DNA of 64,000 nt from CAZUDI01 sp964618975 (lineage in GTDB: Bacteria > Desulfobacterota > Desulfomonilia > UBA1062), in NCBI GenBank assembly GCA_964618975.1, contig CAZUDI010000010.1, positions 10,784 through 74,783 on the forward strand, read 5' to 3'. The notes under the pieces were generated by a model. It saw only the letters and a list, made by a program, of their open reading frames with translations. It did not search any database and was not told the origin of the DNA. Shown here piece after piece: positions 33,075-41,840 of the stretch; the first letter of the stretch is position 1; each line of letters opens with the position of its first letter. Both the position numbers and the translations under genes were made by a program.

Positions 33075-33968
33075 ATGCTGGTACCAAACATTCTGAGCCA
33101 GAGAAGCATCACCTTCAGTTTTGAGTTCTTCCCGCCCAAGACCGAAGGCACCTGGGAGCGGCTCTTTCTGACTATCGCGGATCTCATGCCGCTCAAGCCC
33201 TCGTGGGTGAGCGTGACCTATGGGGCGGGCGGCTCCACTCGTGACCGCACCCATGACCTCGTGGTGCGCATCAAACGCGAGACCGACCTCACGGTGGTCT
33301 CGCACCTCACGTGCGTGGGCTCGTGCCGGGACGAGATTACGGGCATCCTCGATCGCTACGACGGGGCCGGGGTCCACAACATCCTGGCCCTCAAGGGCGA
33401 CCCGCCCCAGGATGCGACGGACTGGAACCCCACTGGTGACGACTTCACCCATGCCGCCGACCTGGTAGGCTTTATCAAGAGGCACTTCCCCCACATGAGC
33501 GTGGGGGTGGCGGGATTCTGTGAGGGTCACCCGGCGACCCCCAATCGCATCCGCGAGATCGAGCATCTCAAGGCCAAGGTCGATGCCGGGGCCGACTACA
33601 TCATCACCCAGCTCTTCTTCGACAACCGCGATTTCTACGACTTCCGCGAGCGCTGCGAACTGGCGGGCATCCACGTGCCCATCATCGCGGGCATCATGCC
33701 CGTCATCAGCCGTTCCGGCATGTACCGCATGGCCGAGCTCGCCGCCGGAGCCCGAGTGCCGGCGCGCCTGCTCAAGGCCATCTCGCGCGCCCAGACCGAC
33801 GAGTACGTGGAGAAGATCGGCATCCACTGGGCCACCGAGCAGGTGCGCGATCTCATCGACAATAACGTGCGCGGGGTGCATTTCTATACCCTGAACAACT
33901 CCCGCGCCACCCTGAGCATCTACGAGTCGCTCGGGGTGCGCGATTCGCTCCAGCTCTCCGAGCCCTGA
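33075..33968 (+). CDS. metF: 5,10-methylenetetrahydrofolate reductase
   Basis: The protein has 297 residues: FSFEFFPPKTEGTWERL, SVTYGAGGSTRDRT, SHLTCVGSCRDEI, ILALKGDPPQD, ADYIITQLFFDNRDFYDF and PIIAGIMPV. This is the complete single-domain MetF. It makes methyl-THF for methionine or for a methyl branch of C1 metabolism. No zinc-binding MetV partner is adjacent. It is followed by an esterase with a 1-bp overlap. Confidence 0.93.
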   Translation: MLVPNILSQRSITFSFEFFPPKTEGTWERLFLTIADLMPLKPSWVSVTYGAGGSTRDRTHDLVVRIKRETDLTVVSHLTCVGSCRDEITGILDRYDGAGVHNILALKGDPPQDATDWNPTGDDFTHAADLVGFIKRHFPHMSVGVAGFCEGHPATPNRIREIEHLKAKVDAGADYIITQLFFDNRDFYDFRERCELAGIHVPIIAGIMPVISRSGMYRMAELAAGARVPARLLKAISRAQTDEYVEKIGIHWATEQVRDLIDNNVRGVHFYTLNNSRATLSIYESLGVRDSLQLSEP

Positions 33969-34960
33969 TGCACGCCTTGACGCCCCCGCCCCGGGTGAAG
34001 CGCCTTCCCGGAAGAAAGCCACGCGTCGCCGCACTCGCGGCCGTCCTCCTTGTGGTATGGTACGGCTTTGCCCCGGCCGGAACACAAACCGGCCTGGTGC
34101 AAGCAACCCTGACCCATGACGGCCTCGAGCGCACCTATGCCTACTACTGTCCGGCCGAACTGCCGCAGAAGGCCCCGCTCGTCTTCGTTCTCCATGGTTC
34201 ATATGGCTCGGGACGTTCCATCCGCAGGACCCTGCAGGGCCGCCTCGAGCAACTGGCCGACCAGGAAGGCTTCGTGGTCGTTTATCCCGACGGCTATCGG
34301 AAGCACTGGAATGGGTGCCGGACGACCCCTAAGGATGCGGCACACAAAATGAACGTGGACGATGAGGGTTTTTTATGCGCCCTCATCGATACCCTGGTCC
34401 GCAAACACGACATCGACCGCACCCGCGTCTATGCTGTAGGGTTCTCCAACGGGGGTCATCTGTGTTTTCGTCTGGCCCATGAGGCCCCCCTGCATTTTGC
34501 GGCCCTGGCCACAGTGGCTGCCCAGCTCCCCGCCCCGCACAATTCTGCCTGCCGAAAGCCCCCCGGGGCCGTGCCGTTCCTGTTCATCAACGGCACGCAT
34601 GATCCCATCAGTCCCTTCGAAGGTGGGCAGGTACGCCTCTTGGGTCTCTGGAGTAAAGGGCACGTGCTCTCCGCCTGGGCCAGCGCTACCGAGCTCGCCA
34701 AGGCCAACGGCCAGCAGGGGGAGCCTTGCCGGATAGATTTACCGGACATGTCCACCCGGGACAGGTCCCGGGTGGAGTTGATCAGCTGGGACAAGGATGT
34801 GCACCTGTACGTAGTGCACGGCGGAGGGCATACCCTGCCCGGAGCGCGGCAGTATCTCCCGGCCCTGCTCGTAGGCAGGACGAACCGGGATATATGTACA
34901 GCGGATGTGATCTGGAACTTCTTCAAACAACACCATGCACGGCCGGATACGGCGCCATGA
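33968..34960 (+). CDS. Secreted PHB-depolymerase/LpqC-type esterase
   Basis: The protein has 330 residues. A hydrophobic N-terminal signal or anchor (about 20-37, VAALAAVLLVVWYGFAPAG) is followed by a CE1-like alpha/beta hydrolase: VFVLHGSYGSGRSIR, VVYPDGYRKHWNGCR, nucleophile GFSNGGH, Asp in NGTHDPISPFEGG and His in VVHGGGHTLPGA. Family members hydrolyse polyhydroxybutyrate or feruloyl and acetyl esters. The substrate cannot be chosen from the sequence. It is coupled to metF and arfB by overlaps, although a functional link is not evident. Confidence 0.8.
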   Translation: MHALTPPPRVKRLPGRKPRVAALAAVLLVVWYGFAPAGTQTGLVQATLTHDGLERTYAYYCPAELPQKAPLVFVLHGSYGSGRSIRRTLQGRLEQLADQEGFVVVYPDGYRKHWNGCRTTPKDAAHKMNVDDEGFLCALIDTLVRKHDIDRTRVYAVGFSNGGHLCFRLAHEAPLHFAALATVAAQLPAPHNSACRKPPGAVPFLFINGTHDPISPFEGGQVRLLGLWSKGHVLSAWASATELAKANGQQGEPCRIDLPDMSTRDRSRVELISWDKDVHLYVVHGGGHTLPGARQYLPALLVGRTNRDICTADVIWNFFKQHHARPDTAP

Positions 34961-35385
34961 TCCGCATTACCGACACGATCGGCCTTGACGAGAGGGAGGT
35001 GGTCGAGGAGTTCATCCGTGCCTCGGGTCCGGGCGGACAGAATGTCAACAAGGTGTCCTCAGCCGTGCAGTTGCGCTTCGACCTTGGCCACTCGAGCTGC
35101 CTGCCGGAGGAGGTGCGCACGCGAGTGATGCAGCTCGCCGGCAGACGTCTGACACGGGAGGGGCACCTCATCATCACAGCCCGCCGCTTCCGCACCCAGC
35201 ACCGCAACCGGCTCGACGCCTGGCAACGTCTCATCGCGCTCATCCGTGAGGGGACCTCCCCGCCCCGGGAGCGCCGCAGGACGCGCCCGAGCCGGGCGGC
35301 GCTGTCACGCCGGCGTGAGGAAAGGTGCAAGCAGTCCTTGCGCAAGGCGCGGCGCGCCCCAGTGGGATCACGGGACCGTGACTGA
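34957..35385 (+). CDS. arfB: Alternative ribosome-rescue factor B (peptidyl-tRNA hydrolase ArfB/YaeJ)
   Basis: The protein has 142 residues from ATG 34957, giving a 4-bp ATGA overlap with the esterase gene. The earlier frame start is spurious. The RF-1-like domain has the catalytic GPGGQNVNKVSSAVQLRFD. A long basic C-terminal tail (about 110-142) is the part that enters the empty mRNA channel. It frees stalled ribosomes without a stop codon. Confidence 0.9.
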   Translation: MIRITDTIGLDEREVVEEFIRASGPGGQNVNKVSSAVQLRFDLGHSSCLPEEVRTRVMQLAGRRLTREGHLIITARRFRTQHRNRLDAWQRLIALIREGTSPPRERRRTRPSRAALSRRREERCKQSLRKARRAPVGSRDRD

Positions 35386-35441
35386 AGGGGCCAGCCCCCT
35401 AAACTCTGCGCGCCGAGAAACCGAAGAGCTATGCTATGCAT

Positions 35442-35467
35442 CGTGGATGCGTCCAGACGCATCCACG
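35442..35467. terminator. Perfect 12-bp inverted repeat before the DHH gene
   Basis: CGTGGATGCGTC and GACGCATCCACG flank a 2-nt centre, 26 bp before the DHH gene ATG. It may end the metF-arfB transcript or be an operator of the next gene. No T-run is present. Confidence 0.45.
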
Positions 35468-35492
35468 CGAAAGACAATGCAAGGAGTATGCT

Positions 35493-36413
35493 ATGAGACT
35501 TCTCACCCGTTCGGATTTCGACGGACTCGGCTGTGCTGTTCTGCTCAATGAGGTTGGTATCATCGACGAGATCAAGTTCGTGCACCCCAAGGACGTGCAG
35601 GACGGCATGGTCGAGGTGACCGCCGACGATCTGCTGGCCAACATCCCTTATGTCCCCGGCTGCGGCCTGTGGTTTGACCATCACTCCAGCGAGGCCGAGC
35701 GCAGGGCCTTCGGCGCCTTTGCCGGGGCGAGTGACCCCGCGGCTCCATCTGCAGCCCGCGTGGTGTATGACTACTACAACGACGGGAAGCGTTTCCGGGA
35801 CAAGCACTTTGAGGAGCTCGTTGCAGCGGTGGACAAGGCCGATTCGGCCGCTTTCACGGCCGACGAGATCCAGAACCCCACAGGGTGGGTGCTGCTCTCC
35901 TTTATCATGGATCCGAGAACCGGTCTGGGACGCTATCACGACTACCGCATCAGCAACTATCAGCTCATGATGGACATGATTGGATATTGTCGCACCAGGC
36001 ATATAGATGAGATCCTCGCCCAGGAGGACGTGCAGGAACGCGTGCAGCGCTACTTCGAGCAGGATCGGCTCTTCCGGGAGATGGTCACGGCCCACACAAC
36101 CATCCGCGGCAACGTCATCGTGCTGGACCTGAGGGACCAGGAAGAGATCTTCACGGGTAACCGCTTCCTGCTCTACAGCCTTTATCCCGCACAGAACATC
36201 TCCATCCAGGTGATCTGGGGTCTTAGACGGCAGAACGTCGTCATGACCTGCGGCCACAGCATCATCAACAAGACCTCCAAGACCGATGTGGGCTCCCTCA
36301 TGCTGCGCTACGGCGGTGGCGGACATCACCGGGTGGGTACCTGCCAGGTTCCCACCCCTAAGGCGGATACCATACTGGAAGAACTCGTCTGCCACATGAA
36401 TGCGGACGGCTGA
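35493..36413 (+). CDS. DHH-family phosphoesterase
   Basis: The protein has 306 residues from ATG 35493, with AAGGAG 6 bases upstream. The start is MRLLTRSDFDGLGCAVLL (metal-binding Asp cluster), followed by WFDHHSSE (DHH motif) and the C-terminal DHHA1 motif MLRYGGGGHHRVGTCQV. Family members are exopolyphosphatases, nanoRNases or cyclic dinucleotide phosphodiesterases. No sensor or CBS domain is present. The acceptor is unknown. Confidence 0.85.
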   Translation: MRLLTRSDFDGLGCAVLLNEVGIIDEIKFVHPKDVQDGMVEVTADDLLANIPYVPGCGLWFDHHSSEAERRAFGAFAGASDPAAPSAARVVYDYYNDGKRFRDKHFEELVAAVDKADSAAFTADEIQNPTGWVLLSFIMDPRTGLGRYHDYRISNYQLMMDMIGYCRTRHIDEILAQEDVQERVQRYFEQDRLFREMVTAHTTIRGNVIVLDLRDQEEIFTGNRFLLYSLYPAQNISIQVIWGLRRQNVVMTCGHSIINKTSKTDVGSLMLRYGGGGHHRVGTCQVPTPKADTILEELVCHMNADG

Positions 36414-36510
36414 GCTTATAGACGTGGCCCATCCAGGAAAACCGCACAAGGAGATGCAATATTTCCCGTTGATATTCTCCGGGTCTTTCCTGTAAGAGGG
36501 GTGCTTGGCG

Positions 36511-36580
36511 CAAGCATGACGGGGTACGCCCCATATCCCTTATGAAACCATACGTGGCGGGGAAGGCGCCCCATAGCGGA
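36511..36580 (+). repeat. Dispersed element, degenerate copy R4
   Basis: AAGCATGACGGGGTACGCCC at the 5' side and GGGGAAGGCGCCCCATAGCG at the 3' side keep the family spacing and tail. It ends 32 bp before the aminotransferase start. Confidence 0.4.
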
Positions 36581-36611
36581 TGCGTGAGTAATATCGAGGT
36601 AACATGAGAGA

Positions 36612-37676
36612 ATGAATACGAAACTGTCACCATCAATGTTCATCGGGATCCAGGGCGACGATATCATCTCCTTCGGTTCTGGGCAACCCGACCTGCCCCC
36701 CCCGAGCGCCGTCTACAAGATCCTGCCCGACTACAACAAGTTCAAATACGGGCTCGTCCAGGGACAGTCCAACCTGAGAGAGGCCCTGGCCCAGCAGTAC
36801 CCCTACTCCACCGCGGACAGCTTTGTCATCACCAACGGTGCCTCCGAGGCGTTGGACCTTGTGCTGCGGGTGATCGCCCAAAACGGTTCCGGCAAGAAGA
36901 ACAAGGTGCTCCTGACCCGCCCGTACTACTACTCCTATCTGCCCATGGTGCAGATGGCCGGCATGGAACCGGTCTTCACGGATCAGGTGGAAGGCCGGAT
37001 CGACTTCGACGACTTCGCACAGAAGGTCCCCGAATGCAAGGCGGTCATCATCAACTCGCCCTCCAACCCCACGGGTCGGGTGGAGTCGGTGGATACGCTC
37101 AAGCGGATCGAGAGTCTCACGAGCGAGTTGGGGGTCTACGTGCTCTCGGACGAGGTCTACAAGGACCTCATCTATGTGCGCGAGAACTACCTGATCAAGG
37201 GACCGCACGTGGTCACCATCAACTCCTTCTCCAAGACCTACGCCATGTGCGGCTTCCGCGTTGGCTATCTCTGGTCGCTGGATCAGGACCTGGTGGAGCG
37301 GGTCATCGAGGCCAAATCGCACACCTCCATGAACACGAACATCCTCGGACAGGAAATGGCCTTTGAGGCCACCAAGGTCCCGGAGAGCTTCATCAGCAAC
37401 CAGCTCGAGATCTGGGAAAGCCGGCGTGACCTCATCTTTGAGGGCCTCAGATCGCTGGGCTTCGATCTCTGGAAACCCGAGGGAGCCTTCTACGTGCTGC
37501 CCAGGGTCAAAAACCCTGAAGACTTTGTCAGCACCATGTTTTACAAGTACAAGGTCATAACGTATCTGGGGGAATGGTTCGGGGCTCCCGAACGGGTCAG
37601 ATTCTCCTATGCCCTGGATGTGGACAAGATCGAGGAGGGGCTCAGGAGAATCGAGCAGTATCTGCAGGAGGCCTGA
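36612..37676 (+). CDS. PLP-dependent aminotransferase, class I/II
   Basis: The protein has 354 residues of fold type I: FGSGQPDLPPP, the GASEALDLVLRVI helix, AVIINSPSNPTGRV, the YVLSDEVYKDLIY Asp, the Schiff-base Lys in NSFSKTYAMCGFRVGY, and an Arg in RVRFSYAL. It belongs to the aspartate/aromatic aminotransferase superfamily. The exact amino acid is not decidable. It lies 17 bp ahead of the PAS gene. Confidence 0.87.
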   Translation: MNTKLSPSMFIGIQGDDIISFGSGQPDLPPPSAVYKILPDYNKFKYGLVQGQSNLREALAQQYPYSTADSFVITNGASEALDLVLRVIAQNGSGKKNKVLLTRPYYYSYLPMVQMAGMEPVFTDQVEGRIDFDDFAQKVPECKAVIINSPSNPTGRVESVDTLKRIESLTSELGVYVLSDEVYKDLIYVRENYLIKGPHVVTINSFSKTYAMCGFRVGYLWSLDQDLVERVIEAKSHTSMNTNILGQEMAFEATKVPESFISNQLEIWESRRDLIFEGLRSLGFDLWKPEGAFYVLPRVKNPEDFVSTMFYKYKVITYLGEWFGAPERVRFSYALDVDKIEEGLRRIEQYLQEA

Positions 37677-37692
37677 CAGGCCAGGAGAGGCG

Positions 37693-38406
37693 ATGAAGGA
37701 CAACAGGACCACACCGCCTGAGGATGGCTGCTTCTTTTCCGACAGCGACCTGACGGTTGCCGAACAGATCCATCTGTGCACCAACCTCATCCAGAACTGC
37801 GCCGTGGCCATCTTCGCCATCGACATGCATCATCTGGTGATCCACTGGAACAAGGCCTGCGAGGAGCTAACCGGCATTCCGGCATCCGACATGCTGGGAA
37901 GCAGCAACCACTGGAAGCCCTTCTACCGGCACAAACGCCGCTGTCTCTCGGACATCGTCATCGATCATGAGCGCAGCGCGAACGAGACCTACAGCGTCTA
38001 CGGCCCCTCGGTGCTGATCCCCGGCGGCCTGCACGCCGAAGGCTGGTATGCCGACCTCGGCGGACACGACCGCTACATCATCTATGACGCCGCCCCCCTC
38101 CTGGACAACACCGGCAGGATACTCGGCGCCGTGGAATCCCTGCAGGACATCACCACGCTCAAGCGCATGGAAGAGGAGCGTACGCGCCTGTATACCGAAC
38201 TCAAAGAGGCCACCAACAAGATCAAGACGCTCAAGGGCCTCATTCCCATCTGCGCGGCCTGCAAGAAGATCCGGGACGATACGGGTTACTGGAACCAGCT
38301 CGAGTCCTACCTTGAGCTGCACTCCGAGGCCGAGTTCAGCCATGGCCTGTGCCCGGAGTGCAAAAGGCGGCTCTTCCCCCCGGATTCCACCAACGACCCG
38401 GACTGA
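37693..38406 (+). CDS. PAS-domain protein with C-terminal Cys-rich tail
   Basis: The protein has 237 residues from ATG 37693 (GGAGAGG upstream). The PAS domain (about 30-160) contains CAVAIFAIDMHHLVIHWNKACEELTG and DAAPLLDNTGRILGAVESLQDIT. A short coiled coil (160-185) follows. Then comes GLIPICAACKKIRDDTGYWNQLESYLELHSEAEFSHGLCPECKRRL (split here by the reader as CAAC, then CPEC). The two CxxC pairs could hold zinc. This tail is frequent in Desulfobacterota PAS proteins and kinases. No kinase or GGDEF domain is present. Confidence 0.75.
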   Translation: MKDNRTTPPEDGCFFSDSDLTVAEQIHLCTNLIQNCAVAIFAIDMHHLVIHWNKACEELTGIPASDMLGSSNHWKPFYRHKRRCLSDIVIDHERSANETYSVYGPSVLIPGGLHAEGWYADLGGHDRYIIYDAAPLLDNTGRILGAVESLQDITTLKRMEEERTRLYTELKEATNKIKTLKGLIPICAACKKIRDDTGYWNQLESYLELHSEAEFSHGLCPECKRRLFPPDSTNDPD

Positions 38407-38716
38407 GGCGCTGCCACGCGGCAGGACCTCAGTCCGACCGCAAGCAGGCAGGAACCTCCATCAAGCCCTGACCTCCTCTTCCATTCAACATACAGCCGGA
38501 AAGGCACCCCCCCTGCGGGCCCCATCAGATACGCCTTGTCACAGCTCAGAAGCGCTCCTTGCGACCCTCAAACGGGAATATCCTTCAAAATCATTGTCCT
38601 GTATCTCGGGCAATGGTATGAGGAAGCAGGGGCATGGCGCCCAGGGCACACCCTGGCCCCCCGTTGACGAGCAAGCGGTAAGGGAATGGACCCCTAGCGA
38701 TTAAGGGAGGTGGCAC
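38407..38716. other. Intergenic region before nnrD/nnrE
   Basis: Of these 310 bp the last 95 are repeat copy R5. The rest shows no gene or clear promoter. Confidence 0.4.
38611..38704 (+). repeat. Dispersed element, copy R5
   Basis: CAATGGTATGAGG, CCCAGGGCACACCCTGG, then AAGCGGTAAGGGAATGGAC and CCCTAGCGATTAAG. The 3' end is 12 bp before the nnrD/E ATG, and the ribosome-binding site GGGAGG directly follows it. Confidence 0.6.
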
Positions 38717-40282
38717 ATGCAGGTGAGCACGGTCGCGGAAATGCGGGCCATGGACCGCTCGGCCAGCGAGGACTACGGGATTCCCGCACAACTGCTCATG
38801 GAAAACGCCGGACTGGCCTCGTTTATGGCGATCAGCCGACAAATGTCCGTTGCCGGCAGGAGCTTCCTCGTCTTATGCGGCCCGGGCAACAATGGCGGCG
38901 ACGGCTTTGTCGTGGCACGCAAACTACACGCGGCCAAAGGCCACGTCAGGGTCCTGATCCTGGGCGAACCTCAGCGCTACCAGGGGGCCGCCCGGCTGAA
39001 CTATGAGATCATCACCCGGCTGGGCCTCGAGATCAAACCGCAACCGGAAACGAGTGACCTGCGGCAGGCGCTTATGGACTGCGATGCGGTGGTCGACGCA
39101 CTGCTGGGTACCGGACTGACCCGGGAGGTAAGCGGTTCCTTCAGGGAGGCTATCGACGGCATCAATACCTGCGGCAAACCCGTCTTCAGCCTCGATATCC
39201 CTTCGGGAATCAACGGCGACACCGGTCAGGTCATGGGGGCCGCCGTGAGGGCCGAGATCACCGTCACCTTCGGGCTGCCCAAGCTCGGCAACCTGCTCTT
39301 GCCGGGCTTCGACCACTGCGGCCGGCTGATAGTGACCCGCATCTCCTTTCCGCCCGCACTGCCTGTACCCGGGAAGCTCCTGGTGGAGCTCAATCGACCA
39401 TCGGCCCTGCCACCGCGCAATCCCACAGGCCACAAGGGGACCTTCGGCGACCTGCTCTGTATCGCCGGGGCCAAGGGCTACTACGGGGCCCCGGCCTTCG
39501 CGGCACTATCCTTCCTGAAGGCCGGCGGCGGCTACGCGCGCCTGGCCGCGCCTGCGGGCATGCTCCCACACCTGGCCCCGCTTGCCAGCGAGGTCGTTTT
39601 CCTGCCTCAGCCGGAAACCGCCTCCGGCAGCCTGGCACGCTCCAGCCTGGAGGCACTGCTCGAGCTCGCGCAACGGGTGGACATGGTGGTGCTGGGGCCG
39701 GGCCTGTCCCTAAATGAGGAGACCGTCTCCCTGGTGCGCGAGCTGGCCGGACGCCTCCCCAGGCCTCTCATCATCGACGGGGACGGACTCACCGCCCTGG
39801 CGACCTCTCCCGAGGTCATCCGCGCGCGGGAGGCGCCGACCGTTCTGACCCCCCACCTGGGCGAGATGGCGCGTCTGACAGGGAGACCCGCCGCGGCGAT
39901 CGAACAGGACCGGGTTGCCATATTGCAATCCAGTGCCCACGATCTCAAGTGTCACATCGTGCTCAAGGGTGCCCACTCGCTCATCGCCTGCCCTAACCGG
40001 CGCGTCTGCATCAACCTCAGCGGCAACCCGGGCATGGCCACGGCCGGCGCGGGCGACGTGCTTACCGGGACCATCGCCGCCATGTACGGACTGGGCCTGC
40101 CCTTCGAGGAGGCCGTCAAGAAGGGCGTCTTCATGCACGGGGCTGCCGGCGACCTGGCCGCCGAAGAGAAGGGTCAAGACGGCGTCATCGCCGGGGATAT
40201 CCTAGCGGCGCTGCCCCGCGCGCTTCACCAGGAGCGGCAGGGGCTCCTTGATAAGCGCTATGCCATCGAGGAGATCCTTTAG
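38717..40282 (+). CDS. nnrDE: Bifunctional NAD(P)H-hydrate epimerase / ADP-dependent dehydratase
   Basis: The protein has 521 residues, the usual fused length. The N-terminal epimerase (YjeF_N, about 1-215) has MRAMDRSASEDYGIPAQLLMENAG, CGPGNNGGDGFVVARKL and SLDIPSGINGDTG. The C-terminal dehydratase (about 225-510) has HKGTFGDLLCIAGAKGYYGAPAFAA, VVLGPGLS, TPHLGEMARLTG, IVLKGAHSLI and NPGMATAGAGDVLTGTIAAM. It repairs hydrated NADH and NADPH. Confidence 0.94.
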   Translation: MQVSTVAEMRAMDRSASEDYGIPAQLLMENAGLASFMAISRQMSVAGRSFLVLCGPGNNGGDGFVVARKLHAAKGHVRVLILGEPQRYQGAARLNYEIITRLGLEIKPQPETSDLRQALMDCDAVVDALLGTGLTREVSGSFREAIDGINTCGKPVFSLDIPSGINGDTGQVMGAAVRAEITVTFGLPKLGNLLLPGFDHCGRLIVTRISFPPALPVPGKLLVELNRPSALPPRNPTGHKGTFGDLLCIAGAKGYYGAPAFAALSFLKAGGGYARLAAPAGMLPHLAPLASEVVFLPQPETASGSLARSSLEALLELAQRVDMVVLGPGLSLNEETVSLVRELAGRLPRPLIIDGDGLTALATSPEVIRAREAPTVLTPHLGEMARLTGRPAAAIEQDRVAILQSSAHDLKCHIVLKGAHSLIACPNRRVCINLSGNPGMATAGAGDVLTGTIAAMYGLGLPFEEAVKKGVFMHGAAGDLAAEEKGQDGVIAGDILAALPRALHQERQGLLDKRYAIEEIL

Positions 40283-40292
40283 ACCGCAAGAC

Positions 40293-41246
40293 ATGGGGGC
40301 GCGTCAGCAGCGGGAGGCCTTGAGGTATGCCGCGCCAGTGTCCAGATGCCACTATTGCGCCTGTGCGGGGTCTGCACATGGAGACAATCCCGTGATCAAT
40401 CATGGGGATACCCCCCAGGGCAAGCCTTGGACCCTCTTGGTCACCGCAAGTGGTGGGGAATGCGACCCTCAAACGATTCAAGGCTTCGAGCGGGGACTGC
40501 ACCTGCGGGAGGTACAGGTTTCCCCCTCGCGCGGCACGATCCTCTATGTGCATGGCCTGGGGGAATCGGGCCAGTGCTTCGAGCCCCTCATGCAGAACGC
40601 CAGACTGGCCCCCTGGTCGCACCTGGCACCCGACCTGCCCGGTTATGGTCAGAGCCCGGACTTGCCCGGGGGACTTGCGGGCCATGCGGATCATCTCTCC
40701 GACTGTCTGCGTCGACACTCGGCCCCGCCAGTGGTGGTCCTTGGCCACTCCATGGGAGGGGTGGTGGGGCTCCTGCTCTGCGAACGCCACCCTGATCAGG
40801 TGGCCGCCTTCGTCAATGTGGAGGGCAATCTCACGCCTTCCGATTGCACCTTCAGCGCCCGCATCGCGACCATGGGGGCAGAGGCCTTCATCGCGCACGG
40901 TTTTAACCGGTTACGGCAGGACCTTGAGCAGATGGCCGTTTTAGACCCTGTGCTGCAGGGCTATCACGCGCGCATGGGACAGTGCGATCCCCGGCGTCTT
41001 TATGCCGACAGCCTCGAGCTTGTCGAGTATTCAAAAGCGGGCAGACTCGCTGATCGCCTGGCCGCGCTGTGCGTTCCCACCCTATATATTTCCGGATACC
41101 CGCGGGGCATAGGTGAACCCACCCGCGAAATCCTCAGGGTCAGCGGCCTGGCCTGGCAGGAGCTTCCCGGCGCCGGGCACTGGGTCTTCCTCGACCAGCC
41201 AAGACGCTTCATCGACGCGCTCAAGGGATTCCTGGTCCGTCTCTAG
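40293..41246 (+). CDS. Alpha/beta hydrolase; N-terminus overlaps repeat R6
   Basis: The hydrolase fold begins only near nucleotide 40510: ILYVHGLGESGQCFEPL, DLPGYGQSPDL, nucleophile VLGHSMGGVVGLLLCERHP, and His in LPGAGHWVFLDQP. In-frame codons upstream of about 40490 read through repeat R6 and carry no family similarity. No well-placed ribosome-binding site marks a start. ATG 40293 is provisional, and GTG 40392 inside the repeat edge is possible. The substrate is unknown. Confidence 0.65.
   Translation: MGARQQREALRYAAPVSRCHYCACAGSAHGDNPVINHGDTPQGKPWTLLVTASGGECDPQTIQGFERGLHLREVQVSPSRGTILYVHGLGESGQCFEPLMQNARLAPWSHLAPDLPGYGQSPDLPGGLAGHADHLSDCLRRHSAPPVVVLGHSMGGVVGLLLCERHPDQVAAFVNVEGNLTPSDCTFSARIATMGAEAFIAHGFNRLRQDLEQMAVLDPVLQGYHARMGQCDPRRLYADSLELVEYSKAGRLADRLAALCVPTLYISGYPRGIGEPTREILRVSGLAWQELPGAGHWVFLDQPRRFIDALKGFLVRL
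40396..40478 (+). repeat. Dispersed element, copy R6, inside the hydrolase reading frame
   Basis: TCAATCATGGGGATACCCCC, CAGGGCAAGCCTTGGACCC and GGGGAATGCGACC then CTCAAACGATT match the consensus. The internal stem is CAC-CGCAA-GTG, different bases but the same pairing as other copies. Confidence 0.8.
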
Positions 41247-41253
41247 AGAACCT

Positions 41254-41661
41254 TCAGGGGCAGAGGGGGGGCAGCGCCCTCTCGAGCGTGGAGAGGTATG
41301 CCACGATGACAGATAGCTCGTTTTCGTCAAGCACGGCACCTTTATCCCGCATACGCGTCACGGTCGTTTCCCACCCATCCGGGGCCTTGCTGCCGATTTG
41401 CTTACAGACCCGTGACACCTTATGGCAGACGCCGCAGCGCTGGGACACCAGGCGGGCGGTTTCTCCCTGGGAGGTATCACCGCCCAGGAGGGGTCCAGGC
41501 CGGACCAGCAGCGCCAGGGCCAGGAGAACCAGCAGCACGCCTCTCGGAGACCCTGACCCCTGACTTCTCCGGTATACCCCGGTGATGGTGGCCCCTTTGT
41601 CTTCTGCTGTTTTCGCGTCTCCATCGAGTGACATTTTCCACACCCATCCTTCTGTACTCAT
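41254..41661 (-). CDS. Small membrane-anchored monoheme c-type cytochrome
   Basis: The protein has 135 residues from ATG 41661 (MSTEGWVWK), preceded by GGGGAGGAG. The longer frame to 41712 only adds residues encoded by repeat R7. There is one hydrophobic segment (VLLVLLALALLV), then the heme-binding CGVCH in SQRCGVCHKVSRVCKQIG. A C-terminal helical part with a candidate Met ligand (VTRMRDKGAVLDENELSVIVAYLSTL) resembles the class I cytochrome c end. It is a probable periplasmic electron carrier. Confidence 0.75.
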   Translation of the reverse strand: MSTEGWVWKMSLDGDAKTAEDKGATITGVYRRSQGSGSPRGVLLVLLALALLVRPGPLLGGDTSQGETARLVSQRCGVCHKVSRVCKQIGSKAPDGWETTVTRMRDKGAVLDENELSVIVAYLSTLERALPPLCP

Positions 41662-41678
41662 CTGCTCCTCCCCTGAAA

Positions 41679-41751
41679 GCATGCATCCCAAGGCAAACCC
41701 TGGCACCCACATGCGACCGCCCGCATTAAGGGCATGCTACCCTTAGCGATT
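41679..41751 (+). repeat. Dispersed element, copy R7
   Basis: GCATGCATCCCAAGGCAAACC and the tail CATGCTACCCTTAGCGATT keep the family order. The outer GCATGCA and GGCATGCTACCC show partial terminal complementarity. It lies upstream of the minus-strand cytochrome gene. Confidence 0.55.
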
Positions 41752-41840
41752 GTTGAGCCGGTGGCAGTGGACTGGCACCGGGGACCTGCCCGGATTCGCT
41801 GAGCCTCGAGGACGGCCTCGGACGAGCAGCCCTCGGAGCT

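Noticed and set aside
32805..34202. 465-codon open frame on the minus strand across pyrF and metF
   Set aside because: It is antisense to two well-supported enzymes and has no family motif. GC-rich codons opposite a real gene often stay open.
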